From a virus: 64,000 bases of DNA. Shown one piece after another: positions 19,401 through 27,946 of the stretch. How positions within the stretch are numbered: the stretch's first letter is position 1; every line of letters starts with the position of its first letter. The notes under the pieces were generated by a model that ran no database searches, was not told the origin of the DNA, and saw only the letters and a program-made list of their open reading frames with translations. The DNA lies in IMG/VR virus record IMGVR_UViG_3300020191_000005, positions 52,648 through 116,647 of that record. The stretch is one strand, 5' to 3'. The position numbers were made by a program, and so were the translations under genes.

Positions 19401-19709
19401 AACGTTGCAAGACTAGTAATTTACTTACGTTCACAGTTTAACAAACTTGCTAAACCTTATATCTTTGAGCCAAATGACAAAATCACACGTGATGAGATTA
19501 AAGCACAAGCAGATAGTTTACTATTAGAGTTAGTAGGTCAAAGAGCATTATATGACTTCTTAGTAGTGTGTGATGAATCAAACAACACACCAACTAGAAT
19601 TGATAGAAATGAGCTTTACTTAGATATAGCAATTGAACCAGTGAAAGCTGTGGAGTTTATTTACATTCCATTAAGACTTAAAAACACTGGTGAGATAGCA
19701 GGACTTTAA
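16458..19709 (+). CDS. 18: Tail sheath protein, gp18-like, with large insertion
   Basis: The N-terminus (SPGVQVSVIDESFYTP, then PYLVTSQRELTDLFGDP and YLGVANRAYVTRA) and the C-terminus (FLSGAGLVNFGQKTRAKN, LVIYLRSQFNKLAKPYIFEPND) are those of T4-like contractile sheath proteins. At 1083 residues it is far longer than T4 gp18 (659). The extra sequence lies between about residues 130 and 660 and holds four units of the form G-x-W-x...NGTxxW (near 16849, 17458, 18151 and 18349). These are likely surface-exposed beta domains. A late promoter and AGGAG precede it; gp19 follows. Confidence 0.92.
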   Translation: MALVSPGVQVSVIDESFYTPAEPGTVPMIFVVSAQDKTNGAGTGTAAGTTAANAGKPYLVTSQRELTDLFGDPTFYTDTNNNALHGSELNEYGLQAAYSYLGVANRAYVTRASLNTKELMASATAPAANPADGTYWFDTANSVFGIFEWNGASASVTGGQSFTNKIPTVITDTTKVTGGAPKTSVGAIGDYAIVATTTLNKLYYKKSDGTWVQVGTTAWISSWATVTGTVSNATITNGASMSINGTVVTSGGTALSDVVSAIGSAGIAGVTSAVVNNKLEIYSTGVDVVLATNASTLLAEIGLTAATFKAPKLSIAPHTSVPEYKSTDTSPRPTGSIWVKTTQPNLGANWKVKMWNGTTSLWETKSAPMYATPEAALFALDKAGGGKNLPVGAVYIKTNNDEATDPIGDFKIHRRQATGNTKIISDIITTQLVTGTYAFDIAETSPASAVLSAAVTVSVTTNGNADDADDVAGAINSAGLTNVVASVDASNRIVIEHNDGGDIHITDTNSGLALAGFVAYNGSNAATATPNLYTDAAGNAYDMVASNWKYLTYTASTLAPTALTTDGALWYNSIVDEVDLMIHNGTTWVGYQDSTAPFYNAVSGDKTDPAGPIVSATEPTKQSDGTDLKNGDIWISTADLENYPKIYKYNGTSLKFIALDTGDQTTEDGILFADARYGISGVKGDTAGTIAELLVSNFLDFDAPDPALYPKGMLLWNTRRSGFNVKKYVRNYIDTTGLNIRFNNDESMSAYATNRWVTESANQENGAGSFGRKAQRKVVVQALQAMVNSNADIRDDNSRIFNLMATPGYSELIGEMKTLNYDRGISAFVVGDLPFRLTPDATSLNEYATNVKGAVEDNDDGLVTYDEYLGVFYPSLFTSDNAGNNVVVPASHGILRTMALSDQVSFPWFAPAGTRRGGITNASSAGYITSEGEFQSVALNEGQRDTLYSNAINPVTFLSGAGLVNFGQKTRAKNASALDRINVARLVIYLRSQFNKLAKPYIFEPNDKITRDEIKAQADSLLLELVGQRALYDFLVVCDESNNTPTRIDRNELYLDIAIEPVKAVEFIYIPLRLKNTGEIAGL

Positions 19710-19712
19710 TAT

Positions 19713-19720
19713 GATAAATA
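19713..19720 (+). promoter_or_regulatory. Late promoter GATAAATA for the tail tube gene
   Basis: GATAAATACTAA starts 3 bases after the sheath stop and 22 bases before the gp19 ATG, with GCAGGAG in between. Confidence 0.7.
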
Positions 19721-19742
19721 CTAATAAGCAGGAGATATTATA

Positions 19743-20372
19743 ATGGCAATTTCAACACTAAGCAAAATTACAGTACCTTTGGATTCTAGCTCTTCAGCTA
19801 GTAACCAAGGTTTGTTGATGCCGAAACTACAATACCGCTTTAGAGTGAGTCTTGAAAATTTTGGAGTATCAACACCAACAACAGAACTAACTAAACAGGT
19901 TGTAGACGTAACAAGACCTAACGTAAGTTTTGAACAAATTACAGTAGATGTGTATAACTCACGTGTATACCTAGCAGGTAAACACACTTGGGAACCAATT
20001 ACACTTAACCTACGTGAAGATGTTTCAAACAACGTACAAAAACTTGTTGGCGAGCAACTACAGAAACAATTTGACTTCTTTGAACAAAGTTCGGCGGCGT
20101 CAGGTAGCGATTACAAATTCGTTACAAGAATTGAAATATTAGACGGTGGTAACGGTGCTAATACAGCAAGTGTACTAGAGACATTTGAATTGTATGGTTG
20201 TTACTTAGAGTCAGCAAACTACAATAGCTTGTCTTACTCTACTAACGATCCAGTAACTGTTGCACTAGCGATACGTTATGACAACGCTATCCAAAGCCCA
20301 CAAGGAACAGGCATAGGAACAGCAATCGGACGTACAGTTAACACAGCTATTACAGGCGGCGGCGCTAGTTAA
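19743..20372 (+). CDS. 19: Tail tube protein, gp19-like
   Basis: This 209-residue protein matches the T4 tail tube family: YRFRVSLENFG near the start, QVVDVTRPNVSFEQI, a central DVYNSRVYLAGKHTWEPITL with the strand typical of tube proteins, and FELYGCYLESANYNSLSYS near the end. It polymerises into the inner tube inside the gp18 sheath. The length is close to the family's usual 160-210. It has its own late promoter and is followed by a strong terminator. Confidence 0.9.
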   Translation: MAISTLSKITVPLDSSSSASNQGLLMPKLQYRFRVSLENFGVSTPTTELTKQVVDVTRPNVSFEQITVDVYNSRVYLAGKHTWEPITLNLREDVSNNVQKLVGEQLQKQFDFFEQSSAASGSDYKFVTRIEILDGGNGANTASVLETFELYGCYLESANYNSLSYSTNDPVTVALAIRYDNAIQSPQGTGIGTAIGRTVNTAITGGGAS

Positions 20373-20401
20373 TAACAATAACAATATTTCCTGAAGTATA
20401 T

Positions 20402-20437
20402 AAAAAGGGTGTCTTTAATTAGGCATCCTTTTTTTTT
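20402..20437 (+). terminator. Rho-independent terminator after gp19
   Basis: An A-run and GGGTG pair with CATCC (one G-U) and a run of T residues at 20429-20437, around a short AT-rich loop. It insulates the sheath-tube unit. Confidence 0.75.
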
Positions 20438-20459
20438 ATCTACGCACTTAATTATATTA

Positions 20460-20467
20460 GATAAATA
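20460..20467 (+). promoter_or_regulatory. Late promoter GATAAATA
   Basis: GATAAATATTAG lies 30 bases before the ATG at 20498 and just after the gp19 terminator. Confidence 0.7.
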
Positions 20468-20497
20468 TTAGTATAAGAGTATGAGGAATACGTAAAA

Positions 20498-21856
20498 ATG
20501 GCAAATAAACTTAACGGTTTTTTAAACAACTTAATAAGCGGAGCATTGAGTCCTAAAGGAAACCTAGGCGATGCGGCTCACGCGGCAAGACTTTATGTTG
20601 ATGATGCACATAGATTAAGTCCTAAATCTAAATTTCTTTATCATGTAACATTTAATTTAAATCCAGAAGCTGTAGCATTAATTCCTCAATTAAAAACACA
20701 AGAAATTAATATGCTTGTTAAACAAGTTGACTTACCTAAGTATCAAATTGCAACAACGCTAAAACATCAATACAACCAAAAAAGAAATTTACAAACAAGA
20801 TTAGATTACGATCCAATTAATGTTACATTCCACGATGATAACTATGGTCAGACAACTGCTATGTGGGAAGCATATTATAGATATTATTTTAAAGATGGAA
20901 ACTATGCAAGTGTAGATGGTAGTTCTAATCCTAACACTTCAAACGCGGCCTACAACAGAGGTAATACGTACCAAGGTGAATTGTCAAATAGTTATAGATA
21001 CGGAATGGACAATGATAGTTTCAAACCGTTCTTTGAAAGTATTCAAATTTATCAAATGTCAAGAAAGCGTTATACTTGTTTTACTTTAGTTAATCCAATA
21101 ATTAGTGCTTGGGAACATGATAGTTTAGATAACAGTTCAAGTGATACAGTACAAAATTCAATGACAGTTCAATACGAAACTGTATGGTATGCTAGAGGTC
21201 CAGTTAAAGACGGCATTGCTCCTAAGAGCTTTGGTAGTGCTAGTGGACATTATGATCAAACACCAAGTCCTAATTCATTAGCAGGTGGAGGAACATCAAG
21301 TGTGTTTGGCATTGGCGGCATTGCAGGAGGCATAGCAGATGTCTTTGGAGACATTAGTAGCGGCGCGGCATTTAGTAGTCCGGCAAACTTTTTAGGAACA
21401 GTATTAAAAGCAACTAGCATTACACAAAATGCTAAAAATTTAGGATCAGATGGATTACGCCAAGAAGGATTTGGTATCTTAAAAGACCAAATTGGCAAAG
21501 CTACAGGTATTGATGTTAGTGGCGTTGCAAACGTTGCATTTCCTAAATCAAGTGGACTAGGTGGAGACTTTAGTACTATTGCTACAGTTGCAGGAGTGGC
21601 TGGATTAGCCGGCATTGCTTCTGGAAAAATACCAAACCCACTAAGTAGTGTTACTAACTTCTTAAGTGGTAATAAAGGAGCGGCTGATTCATTAGCTAAA
21701 GCAACAGCATTTAAGAAAAGTCATATTAACAATGGAGGCAGTCCAATACCGCAAATGATAACTGCGGCATACAATGCACAAAGTGAAGCAAACAAAGTTA
21801 AAGCACGATCGGCGGCTATTGCAAATGCTAACGGATCAAGCCTAGACTTTACATAG
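20498..21856 (+). CDS. Tail-tube-like virion structural protein
   Basis: This 452-residue protein has an N-terminal half with features of tube or tube-initiator proteins: SKFLYHVTFNLNPEAV, VKQVDLPKYQIATTLKHQYN, DPINVTFHDDNY and a block ending NSMTVQYETVWYARG. The C-terminal half is Gly/Ala/Ser-rich (IGGIAGGIADVFGDISSG) and probably extended or membrane-interacting. Proteins of this kind follow gp19 in some marine T4-like phages; a role like T4 gp48 or gp54 at the start of the tail tube is possible but unproven. Confidence 0.65.
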   Translation: MANKLNGFLNNLISGALSPKGNLGDAAHAARLYVDDAHRLSPKSKFLYHVTFNLNPEAVALIPQLKTQEINMLVKQVDLPKYQIATTLKHQYNQKRNLQTRLDYDPINVTFHDDNYGQTTAMWEAYYRYYFKDGNYASVDGSSNPNTSNAAYNRGNTYQGELSNSYRYGMDNDSFKPFFESIQIYQMSRKRYTCFTLVNPIISAWEHDSLDNSSSDTVQNSMTVQYETVWYARGPVKDGIAPKSFGSASGHYDQTPSPNSLAGGGTSSVFGIGGIAGGIADVFGDISSGAAFSSPANFLGTVLKATSITQNAKNLGSDGLRQEGFGILKDQIGKATGIDVSGVANVAFPKSSGLGGDFSTIATVAGVAGLAGIASGKIPNPLSSVTNFLSGNKGAADSLAKATAFKKSHINNGGSPIPQMITAAYNAQSEANKVKARSAAIANANGSSLDFT

Positions 21857-21865
21857 GAATAAATT

Positions 21866-22252
21866 ATGCCATCAACGCCAACAAACTTATACGGTAACCT
21901 TCCTGCAAAAACAGGAGATAGTGCTACATCAGTAAAACAATTCTTTGATCAATATTATACAAAACCGTTTGAATTTTCAAGCAATGAAGTTGATGCAACA
22001 GTTGGGTTCTTTGCTAAAAGAGGGTTTGATGAAGTTAGTTCAACTAGTGTTGCTACTATTGTTATGCAACAAGCAAAGATAGACAATGTAAAAATATTTG
22101 AATTATTAGACACTCTAGGAGGGTTTGATGATATACAGTTGAGTACTGTAATTACAGAAATTTTAAATTATAATAGAGCAAAAATTAGTACACTAGGTTA
22201 TAAAGTGGACCAAGCAACTAATAAACTAGAAACTAGAAACATAGTGGTATAA
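21866..22252 (+). CDS. Conserved-type structural protein, unknown role
   Basis: This 128-residue protein is not recognised by family. SVKQFFDQYYTKPFEFSSNE, then EVDATVGFFAKRGFDE, suggest an N-terminal helix-turn-helix layout followed by an alpha-helical C-terminus. It lies in the late operon between a tube-like protein and the gp4-like head completion gene, spaced 9 and 4 bases, so it is probably a virion or assembly protein. Confidence 0.5.
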   Translation: MPSTPTNLYGNLPAKTGDSATSVKQFFDQYYTKPFEFSSNEVDATVGFFAKRGFDEVSSTSVATIVMQQAKIDNVKIFELLDTLGGFDDIQLSTVITEILNYNRAKISTLGYKVDQATNKLETRNIVV

Positions 22253-22256
22253 TGCT

Positions 22257-22694
22257 ATGGGTAAGTTTGCTCAAGGTCGCTATTCATTAAAGTTTCCTGA
22301 AAAATACTTAGGTACAAAAACACCATTGTATAGAAGTAGTTGGGAATTTGCATTTATGAAATTCTGTGACGAAAGTCCTAGTGTTAGTAAATGGGCAAGT
22401 GAGAGTGTTAAAATTCCATATAGAAATCCATTAACAGGCAAGCACACAGTTTATGTTCCAGACTTCTTAATACAGTACAGCGATAAAAATGGTAGACCAC
22501 ATGTTGAACTAATTGAAGTTAAGCCTGATAACCAAACTATGAAAGAGAATGTTGGACGTGATAAATGGCGTCAAGCACAGTATATCCAAAATGTTGCCAA
22601 ATGGGAAGCCGCAAGAGCATGGTGTAAACAGAAGAAAATATTCTTTAGGGTTATAACCGAAAAAGACATTTTCCACTCAGGCAAGAGAAAATAG
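22257..22694 (+). CDS. 4: Head completion protein, gp4-like nuclease fold
   Basis: This 145-residue protein fits the T4 gp4 (gp50) head completion family. SLKFPEKYLGTKTPLYRSSWE opens it; VPDFLIQY and ELIEVKP form a PD-(D/E)xK-like active site (Asp, Glu-x-Lys). gp4 is required to finish filled heads before tail joining. The length matches T4 gp4 (150). A late promoter begins immediately after its stop. Confidence 0.85.
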   Translation: MGKFAQGRYSLKFPEKYLGTKTPLYRSSWEFAFMKFCDESPSVSKWASESVKIPYRNPLTGKHTVYVPDFLIQYSDKNGRPHVELIEVKPDNQTMKENVGRDKWRQAQYIQNVAKWEAARAWCKQKKIFFRVITEKDIFHSGKRK

Positions 22695-22702
22695 GATAAA
22701 TA
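22695..22702 (+). promoter_or_regulatory. Late promoter GATAAATA for gp16
   Basis: GATAAATAATAG begins on the base after the gp4 stop, 26 bases before the terminase small subunit ATG. Confidence 0.7.
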
Positions 22703-22728
22703 ATAGTAGTATATAATGGAAAACCAAA

Positions 22729-23217
22729 ATGACTAAAAAACTAGAAGAATTACTCAATTTGCCTGAAAGCCAAGAGATTATTCAAGAAGAAAAGTCAAAG
22801 TCTAACAATGTAGTTAAAGCAAGTACTGACGAAGACTTTAGAGACATTGCAGAGCTTGATAAGATTACTGCGGCATTACCAGCTGTAAAAGGTCTAGGAG
22901 AATTAGCAGATAAAGAACTCAACGAGATTGCACTAAAAGCTACTACAGCATATGACGACTTAATGGATTTAGGCATGAACGTGGAGGCAAGGTATAGTGG
23001 CAGAGTATTTGAAGTGGCTGGAGGAATGCTTAAAACGGCTCTCGATGCCAAAGTTGCGAAACTAGATAAAAAATTAAAAATGATCGACTTGCAACTTAAA
23101 AAAGAAAAGCAAGACAAAGACAGTGGATTTGAAGATTCAGGACTTGTAAATGGCGAAGGTTACGTAGTAACAGACCGTAATAGTTTGCTTGAAAAATTGA
23201 AAAACATGGATAAATAA
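22729..23217 (+). CDS. 16: Terminase small subunit, gp16-like
   Basis: The 162-residue protein has the length and helical coiled-coil character of T4 gp16 (164). A central amphipathic block runs from LGELADKELNEIALKATTAYDDLM to LDKKLKMIDLQLKKEKQ, and the tail GYVVTDRNSLLEKLKNM resembles the gp16 C-terminus that meets gp17. gp16 forms rings that recognise the DNA and stimulate the large subunit. The large subunit is three genes downstream. Family assignment is by position and architecture more than by motif. Confidence 0.7.
   Translation: MTKKLEELLNLPESQEIIQEEKSKSNNVVKASTDEDFRDIAELDKITAALPAVKGLGELADKELNEIALKATTAYDDLMDLGMNVEARYSGRVFEVAGGMLKTALDAKVAKLDKKLKMIDLQLKKEKQDKDSGFEDSGLVNGEGYVVTDRNSLLEKLKNMDK
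23209..23216 (+). promoter_or_regulatory. Late promoter GATAAATA overlapping the gp16 stop
   Basis: GATAAATA is formed by the last codons of gp16 (Asp-Lys-stop) and lies 18 bases before the ATG at 23235, with AAGGAAC as ribosome site. Confidence 0.6.
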
Positions 23218-23234
23218 ACATATAAGGAACTGAT

Positions 23235-23801
23235 ATGAAGACATTTGCAGATTATTTAACAGAGTCTAAAAAGACTTATAAATTTAAAATTGGTATTGCC
23301 GGAGAGCTACCTGAAGGGTGCATGGACACCATGGAAACTGCACTACAGAAGTTTGGCGTTATTAACATGACTGATTGCAAACGTACACCAATTACAGAAC
23401 GTCCATTAGATTTTCCTCAATTACAAAATACAGAAGTTAACTATTGCGAAGCTGAATTAGCATATCCAACTATTGCACCAGTAGTAGCAGAATACCTAAC
23501 ACAAACATGCGGACTACCAGAGTCACATTTAATTGTAAGAAATTTAGATGCTCCACAAGAACAGTATCAAGATGCAGAATACAATAAAGTTTACGAGCCA
23601 AATTTAGGAAGCGATTTACCAGAATCAGATCCAGCAGTTCACAAGACAGTAACAGGCGAAAGAATTATGGGACTATTAGCAGAGTTAGAACAAGCACGTA
23701 AAGAAAGAGAAAACGATCCAATTGGATCTGTTGCAGTTAACAAAGAACAAATTCAAGATATGGGCGAACCAGGTAACACTAGCCCTATGGGGAGCAAATA
23801 A
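23235..23801 (+). CDS. Conserved virion-associated protein, unknown function
   Basis: This 188-residue protein opens KTFADYLTESKKTYKFKIGIAGELP and contains RTPITERPLDFPQLQNTEV, a pattern I know from marine T4-like phages but without assigned function. The N-terminal LTESKK resembles the short peptides of scaffold- or head-associated proteins. It lies in the packaging operon between the two terminase subunits and ends in an acidic, flexible tail. A head or packaging role is inferred from position only. Confidence 0.6.
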   Translation: MKTFADYLTESKKTYKFKIGIAGELPEGCMDTMETALQKFGVINMTDCKRTPITERPLDFPQLQNTEVNYCEAELAYPTIAPVVAEYLTQTCGLPESHLIVRNLDAPQEQYQDAEYNKVYEPNLGSDLPESDPAVHKTVTGERIMGLLAELEQARKERENDPIGSVAVNKEQIQDMGEPGNTSPMGSK

Positions 23802-23802
23802 C

Positions 23803-24384
23803 ATGAAACTAGAAGACATTTATAAAAAAATTGATGCACTTAACGAAGCGGCATCAATGAATATTTCATTAACAGGTGATAGTCCACAAGAAGTAGGCGA
23901 ACTGTTTAAGGTATTAGGCGATAAAGATATTAATCCAGCACCGGCACCAAGTTTAGGTATGCGTGGTGACATTGAGAAATCAATGGCGGCAATTAAAGGA
24001 TTAGACGAGCCTATGGGACCACCAAGCGACATGGATGATCTTAAACCTGGAATGCAAAAAGCACCATGCAAGATTTGTGGCAAGCAACATATTGGTGCAA
24101 GTAGTTGTAATGATAGTGTTGAAGCAGAAGATTATGACAATAGCCCAGATGAGCAACACCAAGATACTAAGTACATGACTAAAGATTTAAGTGGTGGACT
24201 TAACAAACAAAAAGGTTCTTACCCAGCAACAGCTGGAGGTGACAATCCAATGTCACTTGAAGATGAGATTAAAGAAGAACTAAAAAACAAATATGCCGAA
24301 CTAATGGGCGAAGGTAAATGTCCAGAATGTGGTAAAAATACCAAGAAGAAGCTAATGGCTTGTTCAAGTTGCGGCTGTAGTTAA
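23803..24384 (+). CDS. Hypothetical protein with C-terminal zinc ribbon
   Basis: Starting at ATG 23803 (one base after the upstream stop) the protein has 193 residues. It begins with a helix (LEDIYKKIDALNEA), has an internal CKICGKQHIGASSC, and ends with CPECGKNTKKKLMACSSCGC, which forms a classical zinc ribbon. The middle is acidic and probably disordered. It is followed by a strong terminator before gp17. I do not recognise the family; a DNA- or protein-binding role in packaging is possible. An upstream ATG overlapping the previous gene has no ribosome site. Confidence 0.6.
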   Translation: MKLEDIYKKIDALNEAASMNISLTGDSPQEVGELFKVLGDKDINPAPAPSLGMRGDIEKSMAAIKGLDEPMGPPSDMDDLKPGMQKAPCKICGKQHIGASSCNDSVEAEDYDNSPDEQHQDTKYMTKDLSGGLNKQKGSYPATAGGDNPMSLEDEIKEELKNKYAELMGEGKCPECGKNTKKKLMACSSCGCS

Positions 24385-24413
24385 GAATAATAATAAAGTT
24401 AAAACGTCAAACT

Positions 24414-24441
24414 CAATACCCGCTCCGGCGGGTATTTTTTT
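24414..24441 (+). terminator. Strong rho-independent terminator before gp17
   Basis: ATACCCGC and GCGGGTAT form a perfect 8-bp stem around TCCG, followed by seven T residues. Outer ACTCA and TGAGT extend the stem. Confidence 0.9.
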
Positions 24442-24442
24442 G

Positions 24443-24450
24443 AGTAAATA
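24443..24450 (+). promoter_or_regulatory. Late promoter AGTAAATA, leaderless type
   Basis: AGTAAATA is followed by ATAGT and the gp17 ATG, a 5-base gap. The terminator ends just upstream, so gp17 must be transcribed from here. Confidence 0.65.
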
Positions 24451-24455
24451 ATAGT

Positions 24456-26045
24456 ATGGCAACAAAGAGTTTAGATGGTGTCTTAACAAAAAAGGCACAT
24501 ACCAGAGATACATATACTGAGGCGCAGATTGAAGACCTACGCAGATGCATGGATCCAAAAGATGGATACTTGTACTTTGCTAAGAAGTTTGCATTCATTC
24601 AGCACCCTGTAAAAGGTAAATTATTATTTGATCCGTTTGCATATCAAGAACGGTTACTACAGAGTTATCACGACTTCCGTTTTAATATTAATATGTTACC
24701 AAGACAAACTGGTAAAACTACTACTGCCGCAATTTACTTGTGTTGGTATGCTATGTTCCATCCAGATCAAACTATTCTAATTGCCGCACACAAATACACA
24801 GGCGCACAGGAAATTATGCAACGTATTAGATACGTGTACGAAATGTGTGCTGATCATATTAGAGCAGGAGTAACAAACTACAACAAAGGTAGTATGGAAT
24901 TTGAAAACGGTTCACGTATTGTAAGTGCTACTACAACAGGAAACACAGGACGTGGTATGTCCATATCATTACTATACTGTGACGAGTTTGCATTTGTTAA
25001 TCCTAATATTGCAGAAGAATTTTGGACATCAATATCACCTACACTAGCAACAGGTGGTAGAGCTATTATTACAAGTACACCTAACTCAGACGAAGATACG
25101 TTTGCTATTATTTGGAAAGAGTCTGCAGATAAGTTTGACGAACACGGTAACGAATCAGATATTGGTAAGAATGGCTTTCATGGATTTACATGTAGTTGGG
25201 ACGAACATCCTGACAGAGATGAAGAATGGAGGAAGAATGAAATTGGTCGTATTGGTGAAGAAAAGTTTCGCCGTGAGTATGGTTGCGAATTTTTAATCTA
25301 TGATGAAACACTTATTAATAGTATTAAGTTAGCATCAATGGAAGGCAAAGATCCAATACTTAACATGGGCCAAACACGTTGGTATAAAAAACCAACAGGG
25401 GACAATAGTTACGTTGTTGCACTTGATCCTAGTATGGGTACAGGTGGCGACTTTGCCGCAATACAAGTATTTGAAGTACCAAGCTATAAGCAAGTAGCAG
25501 AGTGGAGACACAATGAAACTGCTATACCAGGACAAATTAGAGTTTTAAAAGATATATGTGATTACATTAAAGAATGTTGTAATAACAACGGATCAAATAT
25601 ATATTGGAGTGTAGAGAACAATAGTATTGGAGAAGGTGCATTAATTGTTATTAGAGATCTTGGAGAAGAGAATATACCAGGGCTACTTACAAGTGAGCCT
25701 ATGCGTAAAGGACATGTACGCAAGTTCCGTAAAGGATTTAACACAACACACAGTACAAAAATTAGTGCTTGTAGTCGTTTAAAGACTATGATTGAGAACG
25801 ATAAACTAGAAGTAAACAGTAAAGTATTACTATCAGAGCTTAAAGGATTTGTAGCAAGTGGTAGTAGTTATAAAGCAAAACCCGGAGAAACGGACGATTT
25901 AGTTAGTGCAACACTACTAAGTATGCGTATAATTGCAGTATTAAAAGACTGGGATCCAAGAGTGTACGAATCGTTTAATCAAGCAGAAGCGGCCGAAGAT
26001 TACGAACCGCCCATGCCTATATTCGTTTCGACTAATATGAGATAA
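24456..26045 (+). CDS. 17: Terminase large subunit, gp17-like
   Basis: This 529-residue protein has the packaging motor layout. The ATPase domain carries Walker A PRQTGKTT (82-89) and Walker B LLYCDEFAF with Asp-Glu at 176-177. The C-terminal RNase H-like nuclease domain shows the first acidic residue in VVALDPSMGTGGDF and later acidic sites in WSVENNSIGEGA and GETDDLVSA. It packages and cuts concatemeric DNA. T4 gp17 is 610 residues. Transcription starts from a leaderless-type late promoter just after a strong terminator. Confidence 0.95.
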   Translation: MATKSLDGVLTKKAHTRDTYTEAQIEDLRRCMDPKDGYLYFAKKFAFIQHPVKGKLLFDPFAYQERLLQSYHDFRFNINMLPRQTGKTTTAAIYLCWYAMFHPDQTILIAAHKYTGAQEIMQRIRYVYEMCADHIRAGVTNYNKGSMEFENGSRIVSATTTGNTGRGMSISLLYCDEFAFVNPNIAEEFWTSISPTLATGGRAIITSTPNSDEDTFAIIWKESADKFDEHGNESDIGKNGFHGFTCSWDEHPDRDEEWRKNEIGRIGEEKFRREYGCEFLIYDETLINSIKLASMEGKDPILNMGQTRWYKKPTGDNSYVVALDPSMGTGGDFAAIQVFEVPSYKQVAEWRHNETAIPGQIRVLKDICDYIKECCNNNGSNIYWSVENNSIGEGALIVIRDLGEENIPGLLTSEPMRKGHVRKFRKGFNTTHSTKISACSRLKTMIENDKLEVNSKVLLSELKGFVASGSSYKAKPGETDDLVSATLLSMRIIAVLKDWDPRVYESFNQAEAAEDYEPPMPIFVSTNMR

Positions 26046-26048
26046 ATA
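26041..26048 (+). promoter_or_regulatory. Late promoter GATAAATA, leaderless type
   Basis: GATAAATA is followed by TTAAC and the ATG at 26054, again a 5-base gap. It overlaps the end of gp17. Confidence 0.65.
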
Positions 26049-26053
26049 TTAAC

Positions 26054-27886
26054 ATGAGCAACTTAGAACCAGTGTCAGAAAAACTATTCGCTAAAATTAG
26101 AGGCAGATTTCCATCTGTAACAATTGGTGATGAAATGGGTACAGTAACAGACGAGCCTAAATTAGCAAAGTATTTTGACTTTGACTATAAAGAAGGCAAT
26201 AATGTACTTGGAAAAGTTAGTATTACACTAGATGAAAAATCAGGCATTACTGTATTATATAATCAAGACTTTATGGCTGAAGCTGGAGAAGCTGAAAAAA
26301 ACAATTGGTATAACTTTTTAAAAGAAATTAGAATTTTTTCTAAAAAACATATGCTAAACTTTGATACAAGAGATATTACTAAAAGTAATCTTGATAAACG
26401 AGATTACGCACACTTAACAAAAACTGCCGGAGAAACACAAATGAGTGAGTCAAACATGTACGGTACGAGTAGAACAAGTTTCGAAAATATCGATACTGCT
26501 CGCTTAGTACTTAAACACACCAAACCAGTAAACTTAGAAGTTCCTGGATCAAGAACACAAAATGTACACAGTATGTATATTGAAAGTGAAGCTGGCGAAA
26601 GATTTAAATATCCGTTCAGACATTTAAATGGTGCAAGAGCAATGGCAAGACATGTTGCCGAAGGCGGAAATCAATACGACGAGTTTGGTAAACATATTGT
26701 TGAGATGTCAACAGAATTAAACAAACTACGCAAGTTTAAAACTTACATGAACCGTTCAAGCGTAATGGCAGAAGGCTTAAAAGGTTATATGGAAGCCGTA
26801 GATGTAAGACTAGAAAATATTAAAACAGAAGTAATGAAACTACAACGTAGTGCGTATTACAAAGAAGCATTTGAAAACTTTACTCCAGTAGTAAATGAAA
26901 ATGTTCCAGAAGACGTTGCAGAAAATTGGATTGACCAATTAACTATTAGATCTTTTAACGAAGAATTAAAAGATGTATTTCCATATGTATACAGGTTAGT
27001 AAGTGAAGTAACAACGGCAAAAGAAGTATCGCCAGAAGACTTTGTTACAGAAACTGAAGTAGAGGCAGAAGTAGAAGTTTCAGAAGTACAAACTCCAGAA
27101 ATGGAATTTGAAAGGGCGTTAGATTCAATCGTAGGAGAGGAAGACAATGCATTAATTGACGGTGACGAAGAAGCACAAGCGGCCGCGGTTAAACAAATTA
27201 ATGGCTTAATGGCTCAACATTTTCCTGCCGGAATAAACGGCACGAATGCAATCGAAAGCATGAAGGGCATTATAGATGACCCAATGCTACTAGACATGTT
27301 CAAAAAAGTTGGACAAAAAGATGCAGATACATGTGTCCGTCCATTAGTAATGAAATACTTAAAAGGAAAAAATCCAAGTATATTAACAAAAATTGATACA
27401 GGTGATCTTGAAACAGAATCACAGTATACACCAACTAAAGACAAAGATGACTACGATGCTAAACAAAAAGCATTACAAGATTTACAAATAGATCCGGAGA
27501 CATCAAAAGATCCAGAACTTAAAAAAGAACTAATGAAGCGTAAAGCATCATTAGAAAAAGATGCTGACAAATATGAAGATGACGATACTATGGATGTCAA
27601 AATCAATAGTAAAGGTCAAATGATGAAAGCTGATACTCCGGACGACATGGACGGAGAAGAACAAGATACAAGAACAGCAGGTGAGAAGTTAGAAGAGCTA
27701 GTTAAAAGTTATTATGACTACACAACTAACAACTTTCCAAAAGGCGAGCAGGCAGTAGTAACTGCATGTGAAAAAGAATTTGGTGAAGAAAGCGTACCAG
27801 TAGCTGAGAAGATGATTGCAAGATTAGTGCAAGGAAAAGATGGTGAGATGGAAAGAATCAAATCACTAGCAGGCATTAATAACTAA
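26054..27886 (+). CDS. Large conserved structural or head-associated protein, unknown
   Basis: This 610-residue protein is acidic and mainly helical. A central segment MNRSSVMAEGLKGYMEAVDVRLENI and YKEAFENF is familiar from uncharacterised proteins next to terminase in marine T4-like phages. The C-terminal 250 residues are Asp/Glu/Lys-rich, with DPETSKDPELKKELMKRKAS, and probably disordered. No enzyme motif or membrane segment is visible. The start rests on the leaderless promoter geometry. A virion role is inferred from late expression. Confidence 0.6.
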   Translation: MSNLEPVSEKLFAKIRGRFPSVTIGDEMGTVTDEPKLAKYFDFDYKEGNNVLGKVSITLDEKSGITVLYNQDFMAEAGEAEKNNWYNFLKEIRIFSKKHMLNFDTRDITKSNLDKRDYAHLTKTAGETQMSESNMYGTSRTSFENIDTARLVLKHTKPVNLEVPGSRTQNVHSMYIESEAGERFKYPFRHLNGARAMARHVAEGGNQYDEFGKHIVEMSTELNKLRKFKTYMNRSSVMAEGLKGYMEAVDVRLENIKTEVMKLQRSAYYKEAFENFTPVVNENVPEDVAENWIDQLTIRSFNEELKDVFPYVYRLVSEVTTAKEVSPEDFVTETEVEAEVEVSEVQTPEMEFERALDSIVGEEDNALIDGDEEAQAAAVKQINGLMAQHFPAGINGTNAIESMKGIIDDPMLLDMFKKVGQKDADTCVRPLVMKYLKGKNPSILTKIDTGDLETESQYTPTKDKDDYDAKQKALQDLQIDPETSKDPELKKELMKRKASLEKDADKYEDDDTMDVKINSKGQMMKADTPDDMDGEEQDTRTAGEKLEELVKSYYDYTTNNFPKGEQAVVTACEKEFGEESVPVAEKMIARLVQGKDGEMERIKSLAGINN

Positions 27887-27912
27887 GAATCACTTTTTTG
27901 GCAACCTAGTGG

Positions 27913-27946
27913 TTGACTTTACTAAGTAACTGTAGTAGTATATAAC
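27913..27946 (+). promoter_or_regulatory. Sigma-70 promoter for gp32
   Basis: TTGACT at 27913-27918 is followed after 17 bases by TAGTAT and, overlapping, TATAAC. It reads into a structured leader of about 75 bases. Confidence 0.6.

Noticed and set aside
23722-24384. Longer start for the zinc-ribbon gene
   Set aside because: It overlaps 80 bases of the preceding gene with no ribosome site; ATG 23803 lies just after that stop.
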